Positions 1 to 10,472 of a stretch of DNA of 64,000 nucleotides are shown piece after piece. The stretch comes from Actinoplanes sandaracinus (GTDB lineage: Bacteria; Actinomycetota; Actinomycetes; Mycobacteriales; Micromonosporaceae): positions 37,384-101,383 of the forward strand of contig NZ_JASCTH010000036.1 in the NCBI RefSeq assembly GCF_030009775.1. The letters run 5' to 3'. The notes under the pieces are model-generated. The model did no database searches. It worked only from the letters and a program-made list of their open reading frames with translations, and was not told where the DNA came from. Made by a program: the position numbers and the translations under genes. The stretch's first letter is position 1, and every line of letters begins with the position of its first letter.

Positions 1-1891
<1,891 letters not shown>

Positions 1892-1949
1892 GGGCGGTCC
1901 TCAGATCGGTGGCCGAGCGACGAGAGTGGGGGTCCTACCTGAACCATCG

Positions 1950-1969
1950 TCGTCCCGACTCGGGGACGA
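1950..1969. promoter_or_regulatory. Candidate PucR operator
   Basis: TCGTCCC and GGGACGA form 7-bp inverted arms around a 6-base spacer, in the 143-bp gap between the divergent aldolase-aminotransferase and PucR genes. Its position suits a regulator controlling both promoters. No experimental motif is known to me for this protein. Confidence 0.4.
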
Positions 1970-2034
1970 AGCATCATCGGCGAACCAGCAAGAATCCGTG
2001 GCTCACTTATCACCGCGTGACAAAATCAGAGCCG

Positions 2035-3177
2035 ATGACTACGACGCCCTGGCGGCACCTGCCCGCCGACCTCGCCCTCGCCATGCGGCCCCGTCTCCCG
2101 GCGGCCGTTCAGGAGATCGCGGCCGCTGTCCGGGAAAGCCCAGGGGCGGGAGCGGGGGAGAAGTTCGAGCGCGACGTGCGTACCGCCGTGCGGGTCGCTC
2201 TTGACCGGTTCCTCGATCTGGCCGGGACCGGGGAACCCGCCCTGCCGCCGCGCATCCGCGAGGTCTTCGTGGCGCTCGGCGCGGCCGAGGCCCGCGAGAA
2301 CCGCAGCCCGGAGACCCTGCTCGCGTTGTTGCGGGTCGCGTCGCGGCTGCTGCTGCGCACCGCCACGCAGGCGCTCGCCGAGCAGCGCCCGGTCAGCGTC
2401 GCCGAGGTCATCGACCTGTCCGACGCCGCCAGCGCGTTCATCGACGAACTCGCCACCGCCTTCACCGACGGCCTCGCCCGCCAGTTGCGGGAACAGGCCG
2501 GCGAAGGCGACCGGCGCCGCCGTCAGGTGGCCGACCTGCTGCTCAGCGGCGGCAGCTCGCCGGACGTGGTGCGGGAGACCGCCACCGGCATCGGCTGGCC
2601 GATCCTGGACATGATCGTGCCGGTTCTGCTGCCACCCGACCAGGCGCGCGACGCCCGCTTCCGGTTCGGCGCGGACGGGGTCGTCGCCGAACGCGGGCGC
2701 GACGCGGTGCTGCTGCTGCGTGCCGGGCCGCGCTCCGAGCGTGCCGTCCTCGCCGAGGCACTGGACGGCCGCGGCGCTGTCGTCGGGCCGGTGCTGACCT
2801 GGACCGAGGTGCCGCAGGCGGTCCGGCTCGCGGAACGCACCGCCGAATTCGTCACCCGCGGTCCCGAGCCGGTCTTCGTCGACGACCACTTCGCGGCGCT
2901 GGCGTTGCGCGGCGAGCCCGGTGCGCTGGCCGTCCTGACCGCCCGCCGGCTCGCGCCCCTGGCGGGGCTGCGTGAGAGCCAGCGCGAAGCCTTCCTGATC
3001 ACCCTCGGCAGCTGGTTGCGGCATTGGGGATCACGTTCGGCCGTGGCCGCCGAGCTGTTCGTGCATCCGCAGACGGTCAGCTACCGCATCAACCGGCTGC
3101 GGGAGCTGCTCGGCGACGACCTGGAGGACCCGCAGCGCCGGTTCGAGCTGCAGCTCGTTCTCGCTTACCGCAGCTGA
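2035..3177 (+). CDS. PucR-family transcriptional regulator
   Basis: 380 residues. The C-terminal ~55 residues form the PucR helix-turn-helix (HTH_30): SRSAVAAELFVHPQTVSYR followed by INRLRELLGDDLEDP, where the HPQTVSYR helix is typical. The N-terminal ~280 residues are the effector-sensing part with a GGDEF-like fold seen in CdaR/PucR proteins; no catalytic motif is present. The ATG at 2035 was preferred over an upstream in-frame GTG because the extra 42 residues look non-coding. No clear Shine-Dalgarno is visible. PucR proteins often activate purine, amino-acid or sugar-acid catabolism genes beside them, so the divergent aldolase-aminotransferase is the probable target. Confidence 0.85.
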   Translation: MTTTPWRHLPADLALAMRPRLPAAVQEIAAAVRESPGAGAGEKFERDVRTAVRVALDRFLDLAGTGEPALPPRIREVFVALGAAEARENRSPETLLALLRVASRLLLRTATQALAEQRPVSVAEVIDLSDAASAFIDELATAFTDGLARQLREQAGEGDRRRRQVADLLLSGGSSPDVVRETATGIGWPILDMIVPVLLPPDQARDARFRFGADGVVAERGRDAVLLLRAGPRSERAVLAEALDGRGAVVGPVLTWTEVPQAVRLAERTAEFVTRGPEPVFVDDHFAALALRGEPGALAVLTARRLAPLAGLRESQREAFLITLGSWLRHWGSRSAVAAELFVHPQTVSYRINRLRELLGDDLEDPQRRFELQLVLAYRS

Positions 3178-3279
3178 CCGCGCTCAGCGGCACGCGGGCC
3201 GGGCGGCCGGCCCGCGCCGCACCGACGTGCCCGGGCGGCATGACAGAAGAGCCTCCGGGGGCCGTTGCGGCGCCGGTTG

Positions 3280-3309
3280 CCTAGATCTACTATGCATTGT
3301 TCTTCTAGG
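3280..3309. promoter_or_regulatory. 30-bp palindromic PadR operator
   Basis: A 30-base dyad ends 20 bases before the padR start. Outer arms CCTAGA/TCTAGG are perfect and the exact centre is ATGCAT; the 6-base stretches between are imperfect. ATGCAT-type cores are common in PadR sites, so autorepression of the padR-permease operon is likely. Confidence 0.65.
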
Positions 3310-3328
3310 TATTGGACGGAGGGCGCCC

Positions 3329-3700
3329 ATGCGGGTGACCAAGGATCTCGTGGCCGCCTCGGCCACGCCCATCGTGCTCGGCATTCTCGCCGAGGGCGAG
3401 TGTTACGGCTATGCCATCCTGCGGCGCATCAGCGATCTGTCGGGCGGTGAGCTGGACTGGACGGAGGGCTTCCTCTATCCCCTGCTGCACCGGCTCGAGC
3501 GCCTCGGCCATGTCGAATCGAGCTGGCAGACGGCCGCCGGCGAACGCCGGCGCAAGTACTACCGCATCACCCAGCAGGGCCTGGCCGAGCTGTCCGAGCA
3601 ACACCGTCAGTGGGAGACGGTCCTCGACGCGCTCAAACAGGTCTGGCCCAGCGTCGGCGACATCCGGCCGCTGACTATTCGCTTGGAGGGCAACGCGTGA
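3329..3700 (+). CDS. PadR-family transcriptional regulator
   Basis: 123 residues, normal for short PadR proteins. The winged helix is clear: LGILAEGECYGYAILRRIS, then EGFLYPLLHRLERLGHVES for the recognition helix and wing, and RRKYYRITQQGL for the wing hairpin. ATG 3329 has GGACGGAGGG upstream. The stop overlaps the next gene's start (GTGA), so it is co-translated with a membrane protein carrying a permease-prefix domain, a very common partner of this PadR class. A palindrome just upstream is the likely autoregulatory site. Effector unknown. Confidence 0.9.
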   Translation: MRVTKDLVAASATPIVLGILAEGECYGYAILRRISDLSGGELDWTEGFLYPLLHRLERLGHVESSWQTAAGERRRKYYRITQQGLAELSEQHRQWETVLDALKQVWPSVGDIRPLTIRLEGNA

Positions 3701-5070
3701 CGGTGACGAACGGTCAGGACGAGCTGGAGGACCAGTTCACGCGGTGGCGCGAGTACGTCCGCCGCCGCCCGGAGCTGGTGTCGTCCGACGCCGACGAGCT
3801 CGAGGACCACCTCCGCGACTCCGTCGACGAGCTCGTCGCGCTGGGCCTGCGCTCCGACGAGGCGTTCCTCATCGCGGTCAAGCGCATGGGCGGCCTGGAC
3901 GACCTGTCCCGCGAGTTCGCCCGGGAGCACTCCGAACGGCTGTGGAAGCAGCTGATGTTCACCGGCGACGACGGCGACGGCGTGCGGAAGAGCCGGTCAC
4001 GCAGCGACCTGATCGCCATGCTGGTCTGTGCGGCCGGCGCCGCCGTCTCGATCAAGGTTCCCGAGTTGTTCGGGAAGCACTACGACGATGACGGCACCTT
4101 CTATTCCGTCAACTTCGCCCTCTTCGCGCTTCCCTGGCTGGCGGGCTTCCTGGCGTGGCGGCGGCGAGCCGGGGCCGGGCTGTGCGCGGTCCTGGTGGCG
4201 ATGTTCACGCTCGGCGCCGTGGGGGCCAACATCTACCCCGTCGCCGACGACTCGCAGTCGGTCGGCCTCACCTCCGCCCACCTGCCCCTGGCCCTGTGGA
4301 TGGTGGTCGGTCTCGCCTACGTCGGCGACGACCTGCGATCGTCACGGCGGCGCATGGACTTCATCCGGTTCAGCGGTGAATGGTTCGTCTACATCGTGCT
4401 CATCGCCCTCGGTGGTGGAGTGCTGATCGCCTTCCTGGGCGGAACGTTCGACGCCATCGGCGTGGAGGCCGGCGAGTTCATCTGGACCACGCTGACCCCC
4501 TGTGGTCTGGTGGCCGCGACGGTCGTCGCCGGGTGGCTCGTCGAGGCCAAGCAGGGCGTCATCGAGAACATCGCGCCCGTGCTCACCCGGCTGTTCACCC
4601 CGCTGTTCGCCGTGGTGCTGCTGGCCTTCCTCGTCACCGTCGGCTGGAACGGCCGGGGCGTCGACGTCAACCGGGACACGCTGGTGATGTTCGACCTGCT
4701 GCTCGTGGTGGTGCTGGGCCTGCTGCTGTACTCGATCTCGGCCCGTGACCCGCAGGCGCCGCCCGGCACGTTCGACGTGCTGCAACTCGTCCTCGTGGGC
4801 AGCGCCCTGGTCATCGACGCGCTGGTGCTGTTCACGATGACCGGCCGCATCGCCGAGTACGGCACCACTCCGAACAACGTGGCGGCGCTCGGGGAGAACA
4901 TCGTGCTGCTGGCCAACCTCGCCTGGTCGGCGTGGCTGCTGACGGGTTTCGTCCGCAAGCGGGGCACCTTCGCGGCCGTCGAGCGCTGGCAGACCGCCTA
5001 CCTGCCGGTGTTCGCCGTGTGGACGTGGGCCGTGGTCCTGGTTCTGCCCCCGCTCTTCAACTACCGCTGA
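3697..5070 (+). CDS. PadR-associated membrane protein with N-terminal permease-prefix (HAAS-like) domain
   Basis: 457 residues. The first ~85 residues are soluble and helical (FTRWREYVRRRPEL...DELEDHLRDSVDEL...LGLRSDEAFLIAVKRMG), matching the permease-prefix/HAAS domain found beside PadR regulators. The rest holds about ten hydrophobic spans separated by short charged loops. GTG 3697 overlaps the padR stop by four bases, so the two are translationally coupled. The family is thought to link PadR signalling to the membrane; no transport substrate can be read from the sequence. It converges on a small minus-strand gene across a long hairpin. Confidence 0.8.
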   Translation: MTVTNGQDELEDQFTRWREYVRRRPELVSSDADELEDHLRDSVDELVALGLRSDEAFLIAVKRMGGLDDLSREFAREHSERLWKQLMFTGDDGDGVRKSRSRSDLIAMLVCAAGAAVSIKVPELFGKHYDDDGTFYSVNFALFALPWLAGFLAWRRRAGAGLCAVLVAMFTLGAVGANIYPVADDSQSVGLTSAHLPLALWMVVGLAYVGDDLRSSRRRMDFIRFSGEWFVYIVLIALGGGVLIAFLGGTFDAIGVEAGEFIWTTLTPCGLVAATVVAGWLVEAKQGVIENIAPVLTRLFTPLFAVVLLAFLVTVGWNGRGVDVNRDTLVMFDLLLVVVLGLLLYSISARDPQAPPGTFDVLQLVLVGSALVIDALVLFTMTGRIAEYGTTPNNVAALGENIVLLANLAWSAWLLTGFVRKRGTFAAVERWQTAYLPVFAVWTWAVVLVLPPLFNYR

Positions 5071-5079
5071 CGCGGAACC

Positions 5080-5140
5080 CCGCGGTCACCACTTTCCGGC
5101 GCGATCCCTTCCGTGATCCGTCAGGCAGTGGTGACCGCGG
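5080..5140. terminator. Bidirectional hairpin between convergent genes
   Basis: Perfect 14-bp arms CCGCGGTCACCACT (5080-5093) and AGTGGTGACCGCGG (5127-5140) enclose 33 bases. It sits exactly between two convergent genes, which suits a two-way terminator; there is no clear U-run on either side. Confidence 0.5.
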
Positions 5141-5144
5141 CGGC

Positions 5145-5444
5145 TCAGGCCTCGGGACCGACGGTCAGCGGGAAGGCGGATCCGGGCTGCTCCGGCTGCC
5201 AGCCCTCGTCGCGGGCGCGGCGGATCAGCCCGGCGACGATCGAGGGCACGGCCGGTGGGGACGCGGTGCCGACCCACTCGGCGGGGCGGGTCCCCGCGGT
5301 GGCGATCAGGACGGTGCCGCGGCGGTCGGCCCGTTCGATCGCGAACGAGAGCGGGCCCTGCTGGGCCGGGCGGCGGCGGACCCGCCAGCGGTAGACGACG
5401 CCGTCGACGGTGATCAGGCGGGAGCGCTTCTTCGCCAGAGTCAT
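5145..5444 (-). CDS. Small conserved actinobacterial protein of unknown function
   Basis: 99 residues, basic N-terminus (LAKKRSRLITVDGVVYRWRV) then a mixed alpha/beta core ending in a segment with RARDEGWQPEQPGSAF. The pattern of a short strand-rich protein with DGVVYRWRV near its start recurs in many actinomycetes as an uncharacterised family. No signal peptide, no membrane span, no catalytic motif. Its 5' side faces the divergent TetR operon, with about 140 bases between starts, so it may lie under the same operators. Function unknown. Confidence 0.65.
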   Translation of the reverse strand: MTLAKKRSRLITVDGVVYRWRVRRRPAQQGPLSFAIERADRRGTVLIATAGTRPAEWVGTASPPAVPSIVAGLIRRARDEGWQPEQPGSAFPLTVGPEA

Positions 5445-5523
5445 GCCTCAGTTCATGCCCGGCTCGGCGGGGGATCAACCGGCCGGGCAGCGATCCCCGA
5501 CACCTCTGCTTGCGGGCTTGTTT

Positions 5524-5566
5524 TGAACCGTGATTCACTCCTTACCTTCGGTTGAATCCGGATTCA
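5524..5566. promoter_or_regulatory. Two tandem TetR operators
   Basis: TGAACCGTGATTCA (5524-5537) and the perfect palindrome TGAATCCGGATTCA (5553-5566) share TGAA/TTCA half-sites and are centred 29 bases apart, directly upstream of the TetR start at 5585. They probably mediate autorepression of the lipid operon. Confidence 0.7.
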
Positions 5567-5584
5567 GACCTTGGAGGGCCTCGC

Positions 5585-6265
5585 ATGCCCTATCGGCAGA
5601 CCGCGTTGACCAGAAAAAACGCGGAAGACAAGCGGGACGGGTTCCTGCGCGCGGCCCGCGCGCTGGTGGCCGCCGACGGATTCAAGGCGGCGACGGTCGC
5701 GGCGATCGCGGCCCGCTGCCAGGCCAGCGTCGGATCGGTGTATTCGTACTTCGACAGCCGGGACCGGCTGCTCGCGGAGGTGTTCCGCAGCGCGGCCGGC
5801 CATGAGATCGACCTGGTGCGCGACGCCGTGTGCGACGCCGGACAGCAGGCCTCGGACCGGCTCGCCGAGCTGATCCGGATCTTCAGCGGGCGGGCCCTGC
5901 AGAGCCGGCGGATGGCATGGGCGCTGCTGTTCGAGCCGGTCAGCCCGGTGGTCGAGGCGGAACGGCTGGTCTACCGCCGCTCCTACACCGACCTGGGCGA
6001 GCAGATCATCCGCGATGGACTCGCCTGCCGGGAGTTCGTCTCGCAGGACGCCCGGCTGGCCGCGTCCGCCGTCATGGGCGCGGTCTCCGAGGCACTGGTC
6101 GGGTGGATCCGGCCGGACAGCCCGGAGCCGTCGCCCGACGAGCAGGCGGGCGTGACCGACGGGATCCGGTCGTTCTGCTTCCGCGCGCTCGGCGTGACCG
6201 ACGTGCCCGCGCAGCGCAAGCCCGTACGACATCTGTCGAATTCCCTGGCCGGAGGAATGCCGTGA
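5585..6265 (+). CDS. TetR-family regulator of a lipid operon
   Basis: 226 residues. The N-terminal helix-turn-helix is typical: RDGFLRAARALVAADGFKA, then AIAARCQASVGSVYSYFDSR. The larger C-terminal ligand domain is hydrophobic and variable. ATG 5585 follows TTGGAGG. Its stop overlaps the GTG of the thioesterase-patatin gene, making it the first gene of a three-gene operon. The upstream tandem palindromes strongly suggest autoregulation. The operon content (thioesterase, patatin, acyl-CoA dehydrogenase) points to a fatty acid or acyl-CoA as ligand, as in FadR/PsrA-type TetR proteins; this is inference from context. Confidence 0.88.
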   Translation: MPYRQTALTRKNAEDKRDGFLRAARALVAADGFKAATVAAIAARCQASVGSVYSYFDSRDRLLAEVFRSAAGHEIDLVRDAVCDAGQQASDRLAELIRIFSGRALQSRRMAWALLFEPVSPVVEAERLVYRRSYTDLGEQIIRDGLACREFVSQDARLAASAVMGAVSEALVGWIRPDSPEPSPDEQAGVTDGIRSFCFRALGVTDVPAQRKPVRHLSNSLAGGMP

Positions 6266-7692
6266 GTCTGTCGCCCGCCCTGGCCACCGCACAGCGAGTT
6301 CTGGCCGACCAGTCGGTCACCCGGATGTTCGGGACCCGCCTGGTGTCGTTTGGAACCGAGGAGGGGGACGGCAGCGCCGTCATCGAACTCGACATCCGGC
6401 CGGAGATCACCAACCATCACGGCGCCGTGCACGGTGGGATCCTCGCCTACGCCGCCGACACCGCGCTGGCGTTCGCCGGCGGCGCGGCCCTCGGCCCGGA
6501 CGTGGTCACCTCCGGGCTGACCATCGACTACCTCGCCCCGGCCCGGGGCAGCACACTGCGGGCGCACGGCATGGTGATGCGTGCCGCCGGGCGCCGGGCG
6601 GCCTGCCGCTGCGAACTGGTCGCCATCGCCGAAGACGGCGCCGAGACCCTGGTGGCGGTGGCCCAGGGAACGATCGTGGCGCCGGAGGAGACCTCCGAGG
6701 CGCATCGGGAGGGGACGGTGGCGCAGGCGGAGAAGGCCGCCACCGCCACCAGGAAGGCCACCAGGCGGCTGGGCCGGATCGGCACCCCCACCATCCACCA
6801 GGTCCTCGCCGAGCGCCGCCGGACCCGCGACAACGACGACGGCGCCACCGTCGCCCTGGTCATCGAGGGTGGCGGCATGCGCGGCATCGTCTCCGCCGCG
6901 ATGGCCGCCGTCCTGGAACAGGAAGGCGTCCTCGAGTCCGTCGACATGATCGTCGGCACGTCGGCCGGCGCGGTGAACGCCGCCGCCCTCGCCGTCGGGG
7001 CCGCCGGGGCGATGGCCGAGTCGTACGCCGAGGTGTTCGCCTCACCCGAGTTCATCGACGTCCGCCGCATCGTCCGCGGCCAGCCGGTGATCGACGGCTC
7101 CCGGATCGTCAGCCACGTCGACCACCTGCTCGACATCGGCTCCGCGGTCGGCACCGACTGGGCCGGCCGGCTGGCGATGGTCGCCACCGACGTCGACACC
7201 GGCCGGGCCGAGGCGCTCACCGACTTCACCGACCGCGACGACCTGATTCACTGCCTGCACGCGTCCGGTCTGCTGCCACTGCTCGCCGGCGACCCGGTCG
7301 TGTGGCGGGACCGCCGCTGGCTGGACGGCGGTATCGTCGAGGCGGTGCCGGTCGTCACGGCGGCCGCCCGCGGCGCCACCCACGCCATCGTGCTCGCCAC
7401 CCGGCCGGCCGGCACACAGCCCGCCTACGGCGCGGCCGACGTCGTGGTCGAGCGGTACCTGCGCCGGCTCAACCCGGAACTCGCCGCCGCCTACCGCGGC
7501 CGCCCGCACCGGTACCGGGAGACGCTGCAGCAGGTCCGCGACGGCTGGTCGCACGGTCTGAGCACGGTCGCGCTGACGCCGCGGCTCAACGACCCGCTGC
7601 CGGCGCGCCTGGAACGCGACCAGGCCGCCCTGCGGGCCGCGCGCGCGGCGGCCGGCGATGTCGCGCGGGTATTCCTCGGGGAACTCCGATGA
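6262..7692 (+). CDS. PaaI-like hotdog thioesterase fused to a patatin-like phospholipase
   Basis: 476 residues, two enzymes in one chain. Residues ~1-150 are a PaaI/YbgC-type hotdog thioesterase with NHHGAVHGGILAYAADTAL, the usual HGG...D active region. After a Lys/Arg/Thr-rich linker, residues ~195-476 are a patatin-like acyl hydrolase: oxyanion loop EGGGMRG near residue 203, nucleophile Ser234 in GTSAG, and dyad Asp355 in LDGG. GTG 6262 is preceded by GGAGGA and overlaps the TetR stop by four bases; the gene in turn overlaps the next by ATGA. The chain could release acyl groups from lipids and cleave acyl-CoA in sequence. The fusion is continuous with no stop, so it is not an assembly artefact of two adjacent genes. 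Confidence 0.85.
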   Translation: MSLSPALATAQRVLADQSVTRMFGTRLVSFGTEEGDGSAVIELDIRPEITNHHGAVHGGILAYAADTALAFAGGAALGPDVVTSGLTIDYLAPARGSTLRAHGMVMRAAGRRAACRCELVAIAEDGAETLVAVAQGTIVAPEETSEAHREGTVAQAEKAATATRKATRRLGRIGTPTIHQVLAERRRTRDNDDGATVALVIEGGGMRGIVSAAMAAVLEQEGVLESVDMIVGTSAGAVNAAALAVGAAGAMAESYAEVFASPEFIDVRRIVRGQPVIDGSRIVSHVDHLLDIGSAVGTDWAGRLAMVATDVDTGRAEALTDFTDRDDLIHCLHASGLLPLLAGDPVVWRDRRWLDGGIVEAVPVVTAAARGATHAIVLATRPAGTQPAYGAADVVVERYLRRLNPELAAAYRGRPHRYRETLQQVRDGWSHGLSTVALTPRLNDPLPARLERDQAALRAARAAAGDVARVFLGELR

Positions 7693-9302
7693 CCCACGAC
7701 GTCGTCAACCAGGCGCCGCCGCGGGTCGATCTCAACGAGTACGCGATCAACCGGGCCCTCGCCGAGGCGGTCGAGCGTTACGACGCGAAGTGGGCGACCG
7801 CGCACCTGACCGAGGTCGGCGCACTGGTCGGGCGAGCCGACTTCCAGCGCGACGCCGCGCTGGCCGACACGAACCCGCCGGTCTTCAGCAGCCACGACCG
7901 ATGGGGCAACCGGGTCGACGCGGTGGAGTTCCACCCCGCCTACCATCGGATCATGGGCGCGGCGATCGAGCACGGCGCGCACACCAGCTGCTGGGCCGAG
8001 CCGCGGCCGGGCGCGCACGTGGCGCGGGCCGCGACGTTCATGCTGTTCGCGCAGATCGAACCGGGGCACGCCTGCCCGGTGAGCATGACCCACGCGGTGG
8101 TCCCGTCGCTGCGGTTCACTCCCGCGCTGGCCGGCGAGTGGCTCCCCAGGGTCTACTCGCGCGCCTACGACCCGCGGCTGCGCGACGCCAAGGCGTCGGC
8201 GATCTTCGGCATGGCCATGACCGAGAAACAGGGCGGATCGGATGTACGGTCCAACAGCACCCGCGCCGTCGACGCCGGCGACGGCACGTGGCGTCTGACC
8301 GGGCACAAGTGGTTCTGCTCGGCCCCGCAGTCCGACGCGTTCCTGGTGCTCGCCCAGACGCCCGGCGGCCTGTCCTGCTTTCTCGTGCCGCGTGTGCTGC
8401 CCGGCGGCGACCGCAACGTCTTCCGGATCCAGCGGCTCAAGGACAAACTCGGCAACAAGTCCAACGCCTCATCGGAGATCGAGCTCGACGGTACGACCGG
8501 ATGGCTGCTCGGTGAGCAGGGACGCGGTGTCCGCACGATCATCGAGATGGTCGCGCAGACCCGGCTCGACTGCGTGCTCGGCAGCGCCGCCGGCATGCGC
8601 CAGGCCGTTTCCGAGGCCGCGTGGCACGCCCGGCACCGCAGCGCCTTCGGCGCGCTGCTGATCGATCAGCCGGCGATGACCGCGGTGATCGCCGACCTGC
8701 AACTGGAGGCCGAGGCCGCCACCTGGACGGCGATGCGGCTCGCGTCCGCCTACGACCATGACGACGACGAGTCGGTGGCCTTCCGGCGGCTGGCCACCGC
8801 GGTCGGCAAATACTGGGTCTGCAAGCGCGGGCCGAACCACGCGTACGAGGCCCTCGAATGCCTCGGCGGCAACGGGTACACCGAGTCGTTCCCGCTGGCC
8901 CGCCGCTATCGGGAACAACCGGTCATGGCGGTCTGGGAAGGCTCCGGGAACGTGATCGCCCTCGACGTGCTGCGGGCCATGGCCCGCGAGCCCGACTCCG
9001 TGCGGGCCGTCGACACCGAACTCGCGTCCGCGCTCGGGGTGCATCCGGCGTACGACGCTCATGTCGCTCTCACCCGCAAGCTGATCGCCGGCGTCGCGGC
9101 GGACCCGTCGGCGGCGGCCGGAACGGCCCGCCGCGTGGTCGAGGCCCTGGCCCTCGCCCTGCAGGGCGCCGTCCTGATCCGCCAGGCACCGAACGTGGTC
9201 GCGGACGCCTTCGTCGCCGCCCGCCTCGGCCCGGACCGGAGCCTGGAGTACGGCGCCCTCGACCCGGGGCTGCCGCTCGCCACCGTCGCCGCCCGCGCCT
9301 GA
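7689..9302 (+). CDS. AidB-like acyl-CoA dehydrogenase
   Basis: 537 residues, the length of E. coli AidB (541). AidB-type signatures are present: FHPAYHRIMGAAIEHG near residue 80, AMTEKQGGSDVRSNSTRA, KWFCSAPQSDAFLVLAQT, RLKDKLGNKSNASSEIE and WEGSGNVIALDVLRAM. These FAD flavoproteins are related to isovaleryl-CoA dehydrogenases; AidB itself protects DNA in the alkylation response and has weak dehydrogenase activity. Here it ends a TetR/thioesterase-patatin operon with an ATGA overlap, so a role in fatty-acid breakdown seems more likely than DNA protection, but both remain possible. Confidence 0.85.
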   Translation: MTHDVVNQAPPRVDLNEYAINRALAEAVERYDAKWATAHLTEVGALVGRADFQRDAALADTNPPVFSSHDRWGNRVDAVEFHPAYHRIMGAAIEHGAHTSCWAEPRPGAHVARAATFMLFAQIEPGHACPVSMTHAVVPSLRFTPALAGEWLPRVYSRAYDPRLRDAKASAIFGMAMTEKQGGSDVRSNSTRAVDAGDGTWRLTGHKWFCSAPQSDAFLVLAQTPGGLSCFLVPRVLPGGDRNVFRIQRLKDKLGNKSNASSEIELDGTTGWLLGEQGRGVRTIIEMVAQTRLDCVLGSAAGMRQAVSEAAWHARHRSAFGALLIDQPAMTAVIADLQLEAEAATWTAMRLASAYDHDDDESVAFRRLATAVGKYWVCKRGPNHAYEALECLGGNGYTESFPLARRYREQPVMAVWEGSGNVIALDVLRAMAREPDSVRAVDTELASALGVHPAYDAHVALTRKLIAGVAADPSAAAGTARRVVEALALALQGAVLIRQAPNVVADAFVAARLGPDRSLEYGALDPGLPLATVAARA

Positions 9303-9328
9303 CGCGGGTGTGCCCCCACCAGGGGTCC

Positions 9329-9341
9329 CGTATGCTCCGGC
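9329..9341 (+). promoter_or_regulatory. Promoter of the LRR-ankyrin operon (shared 13-mer)
   Basis: CGTATGCTCCGGC contains a TATGCT -10 box. The identical 13 bases occur again at 12097-12109 before the second half of the island. Start of transcription is predicted near 9343, giving a short leader containing GGGGGGAGA before the GTG at 9366. Confidence 0.55.
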
Positions 9342-9365
9342 CCTGACGAGCGGGGGGAGACAGCG

Positions 9366-10472
9366 GTGGCTGAGGAGATCGTCGTGCGATGCCCGGCCAT
9401 CACCGACCCCGACCGCGGGCCGGCCGACCCGGGCGACTTCGACGGCATCCTCGGCCGCCTCGCCGCGCCCGCCCCGGTCACCCGGCCGGAGGAGTTCGCC
9501 CGCGGCCTGCTGCGCCCGGACGGCCGCGTCGACCTGTGCAAACAGGGCCTCGGACCGGCGCTCGCGGGCCGCGTCACCGAGGTCGCGGCCGGCTCGCCGC
9601 ACGCCACCCACCTGCTGCTCGGCACCAACGGGCTCGGCACCGACGGCGCCCGTGCGGTCGCCGGGGCACTCACCGCCGGGCACCGCATCAGCACCGTCTA
9701 TCTGGGCTGCAACCACATCGACGCGGACGGGGCCGGGGCGATCGCCGACCGGCTCGCCACCGACGACGGCATCCGCGCGCTGTGGCTCAAGCGCAACCCG
9801 ATCGGCGACGCGGGAGTGGCGCGACTCGCGGCCGCGCTGCCGCACAACACCAGCTTGCGGACGCTCGACCTGGTCAATACCGGGCTCACCGTCACCGGTC
9901 TGGAGTCGCTGGCCGACGCGCTGGCCGGCCGGCCACCGGTGCTGGAGCGCCTCTTCCTCGGCGGCAACGGGCTGCGCCGCGACGCCGTACCGGTGCTGAC
10001 CAGGCTCGTCCGCGACGGCGGCGTCCGCGAGTTGTTCCTCGCCGTCAACCACCTCGGCGACGACGGCGCCGCCGCGCTGGCGGACAACCTCGCGGGGTAC
10101 GCGATGACGCTCGGCCTGGGTGGCAACGGCATCACCGACGTCGCCCCGCTGACGGCGAACCTGCGCTCCTGGGTCGCCCTCGACCTGGCCAGGCCGCCGT
10201 CCGAGCGCGCGCTCGGCGGGCTCCCCAACGTGGTCGGCGACACCGGCGCCGCCCTGTTCGCGCAAGCTTTGCCGGGCAGCGCCCTGAAACGGCTCGACCT
10301 GCGGTTCACCGGCATCACCGGCCGCGGCGCCCGGCTGCTGCTCGCGGCCGGCGGCGGGCTCGGCCACCTGGGCATCAACGGCGGCGTGCCGCGGCGGATG
10401 CGCCGGCTGGCCCCGCGGTCGGCGACCCCGCCCCACGAGGACATCACCGCGATCGTGAGCGTGTACCGGTGA
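9366..10472 (+). CDS. Leucine-rich-repeat protein (ribonuclease-inhibitor type)
   Basis: 368 residues. From ~residue 55 to 340 there are about eight to nine LRR units of the ribonuclease-inhibitor/NLR type, e.g. THLLLGTNGLGTDGARAVA, STVYLGCNHIDADGAGAIA and RALWLKRNPIGDAGVARLA, with 24-28 residue spacing and LxLxxNxL cores. No signal peptide or membrane span, so a cytoplasmic binding scaffold. GTG 9366 follows a GGGGGGAGA ribosome site. Its stop overlaps the next gene's GTG, coupling it to the first ankyrin protein. RNase-inhibitor LRRs bind proteins; partner unknown. It is part of a MoxR/vWA/NACHT neighbourhood. Confidence 0.85.
   Translation: MAEEIVVRCPAITDPDRGPADPGDFDGILGRLAAPAPVTRPEEFARGLLRPDGRVDLCKQGLGPALAGRVTEVAAGSPHATHLLLGTNGLGTDGARAVAGALTAGHRISTVYLGCNHIDADGAGAIADRLATDDGIRALWLKRNPIGDAGVARLAAALPHNTSLRTLDLVNTGLTVTGLESLADALAGRPPVLERLFLGGNGLRRDAVPVLTRLVRDGGVRELFLAVNHLGDDGAAALADNLAGYAMTLGLGGNGITDVAPLTANLRSWVALDLARPPSERALGGLPNVVGDTGAALFAQALPGSALKRLDLRFTGITGRGARLLLAAGGGLGHLGINGGVPRRMRRLAPRSATPPHEDITAIVSVYR

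Noticed and set aside
7689..9302. Proven DNA-repair AidB
   Set aside because: Motifs match AidB, but the operon is lipid-related and no alkylation-response genes are nearby; repair role not claimed.
8469..10436. Long minus-strand open frame (655 codons)
   Set aside because: It lies opposite the AidB-like and LRR genes, is Gly/Arg/Asp-rich with no domain, and is a by-product of high GC.
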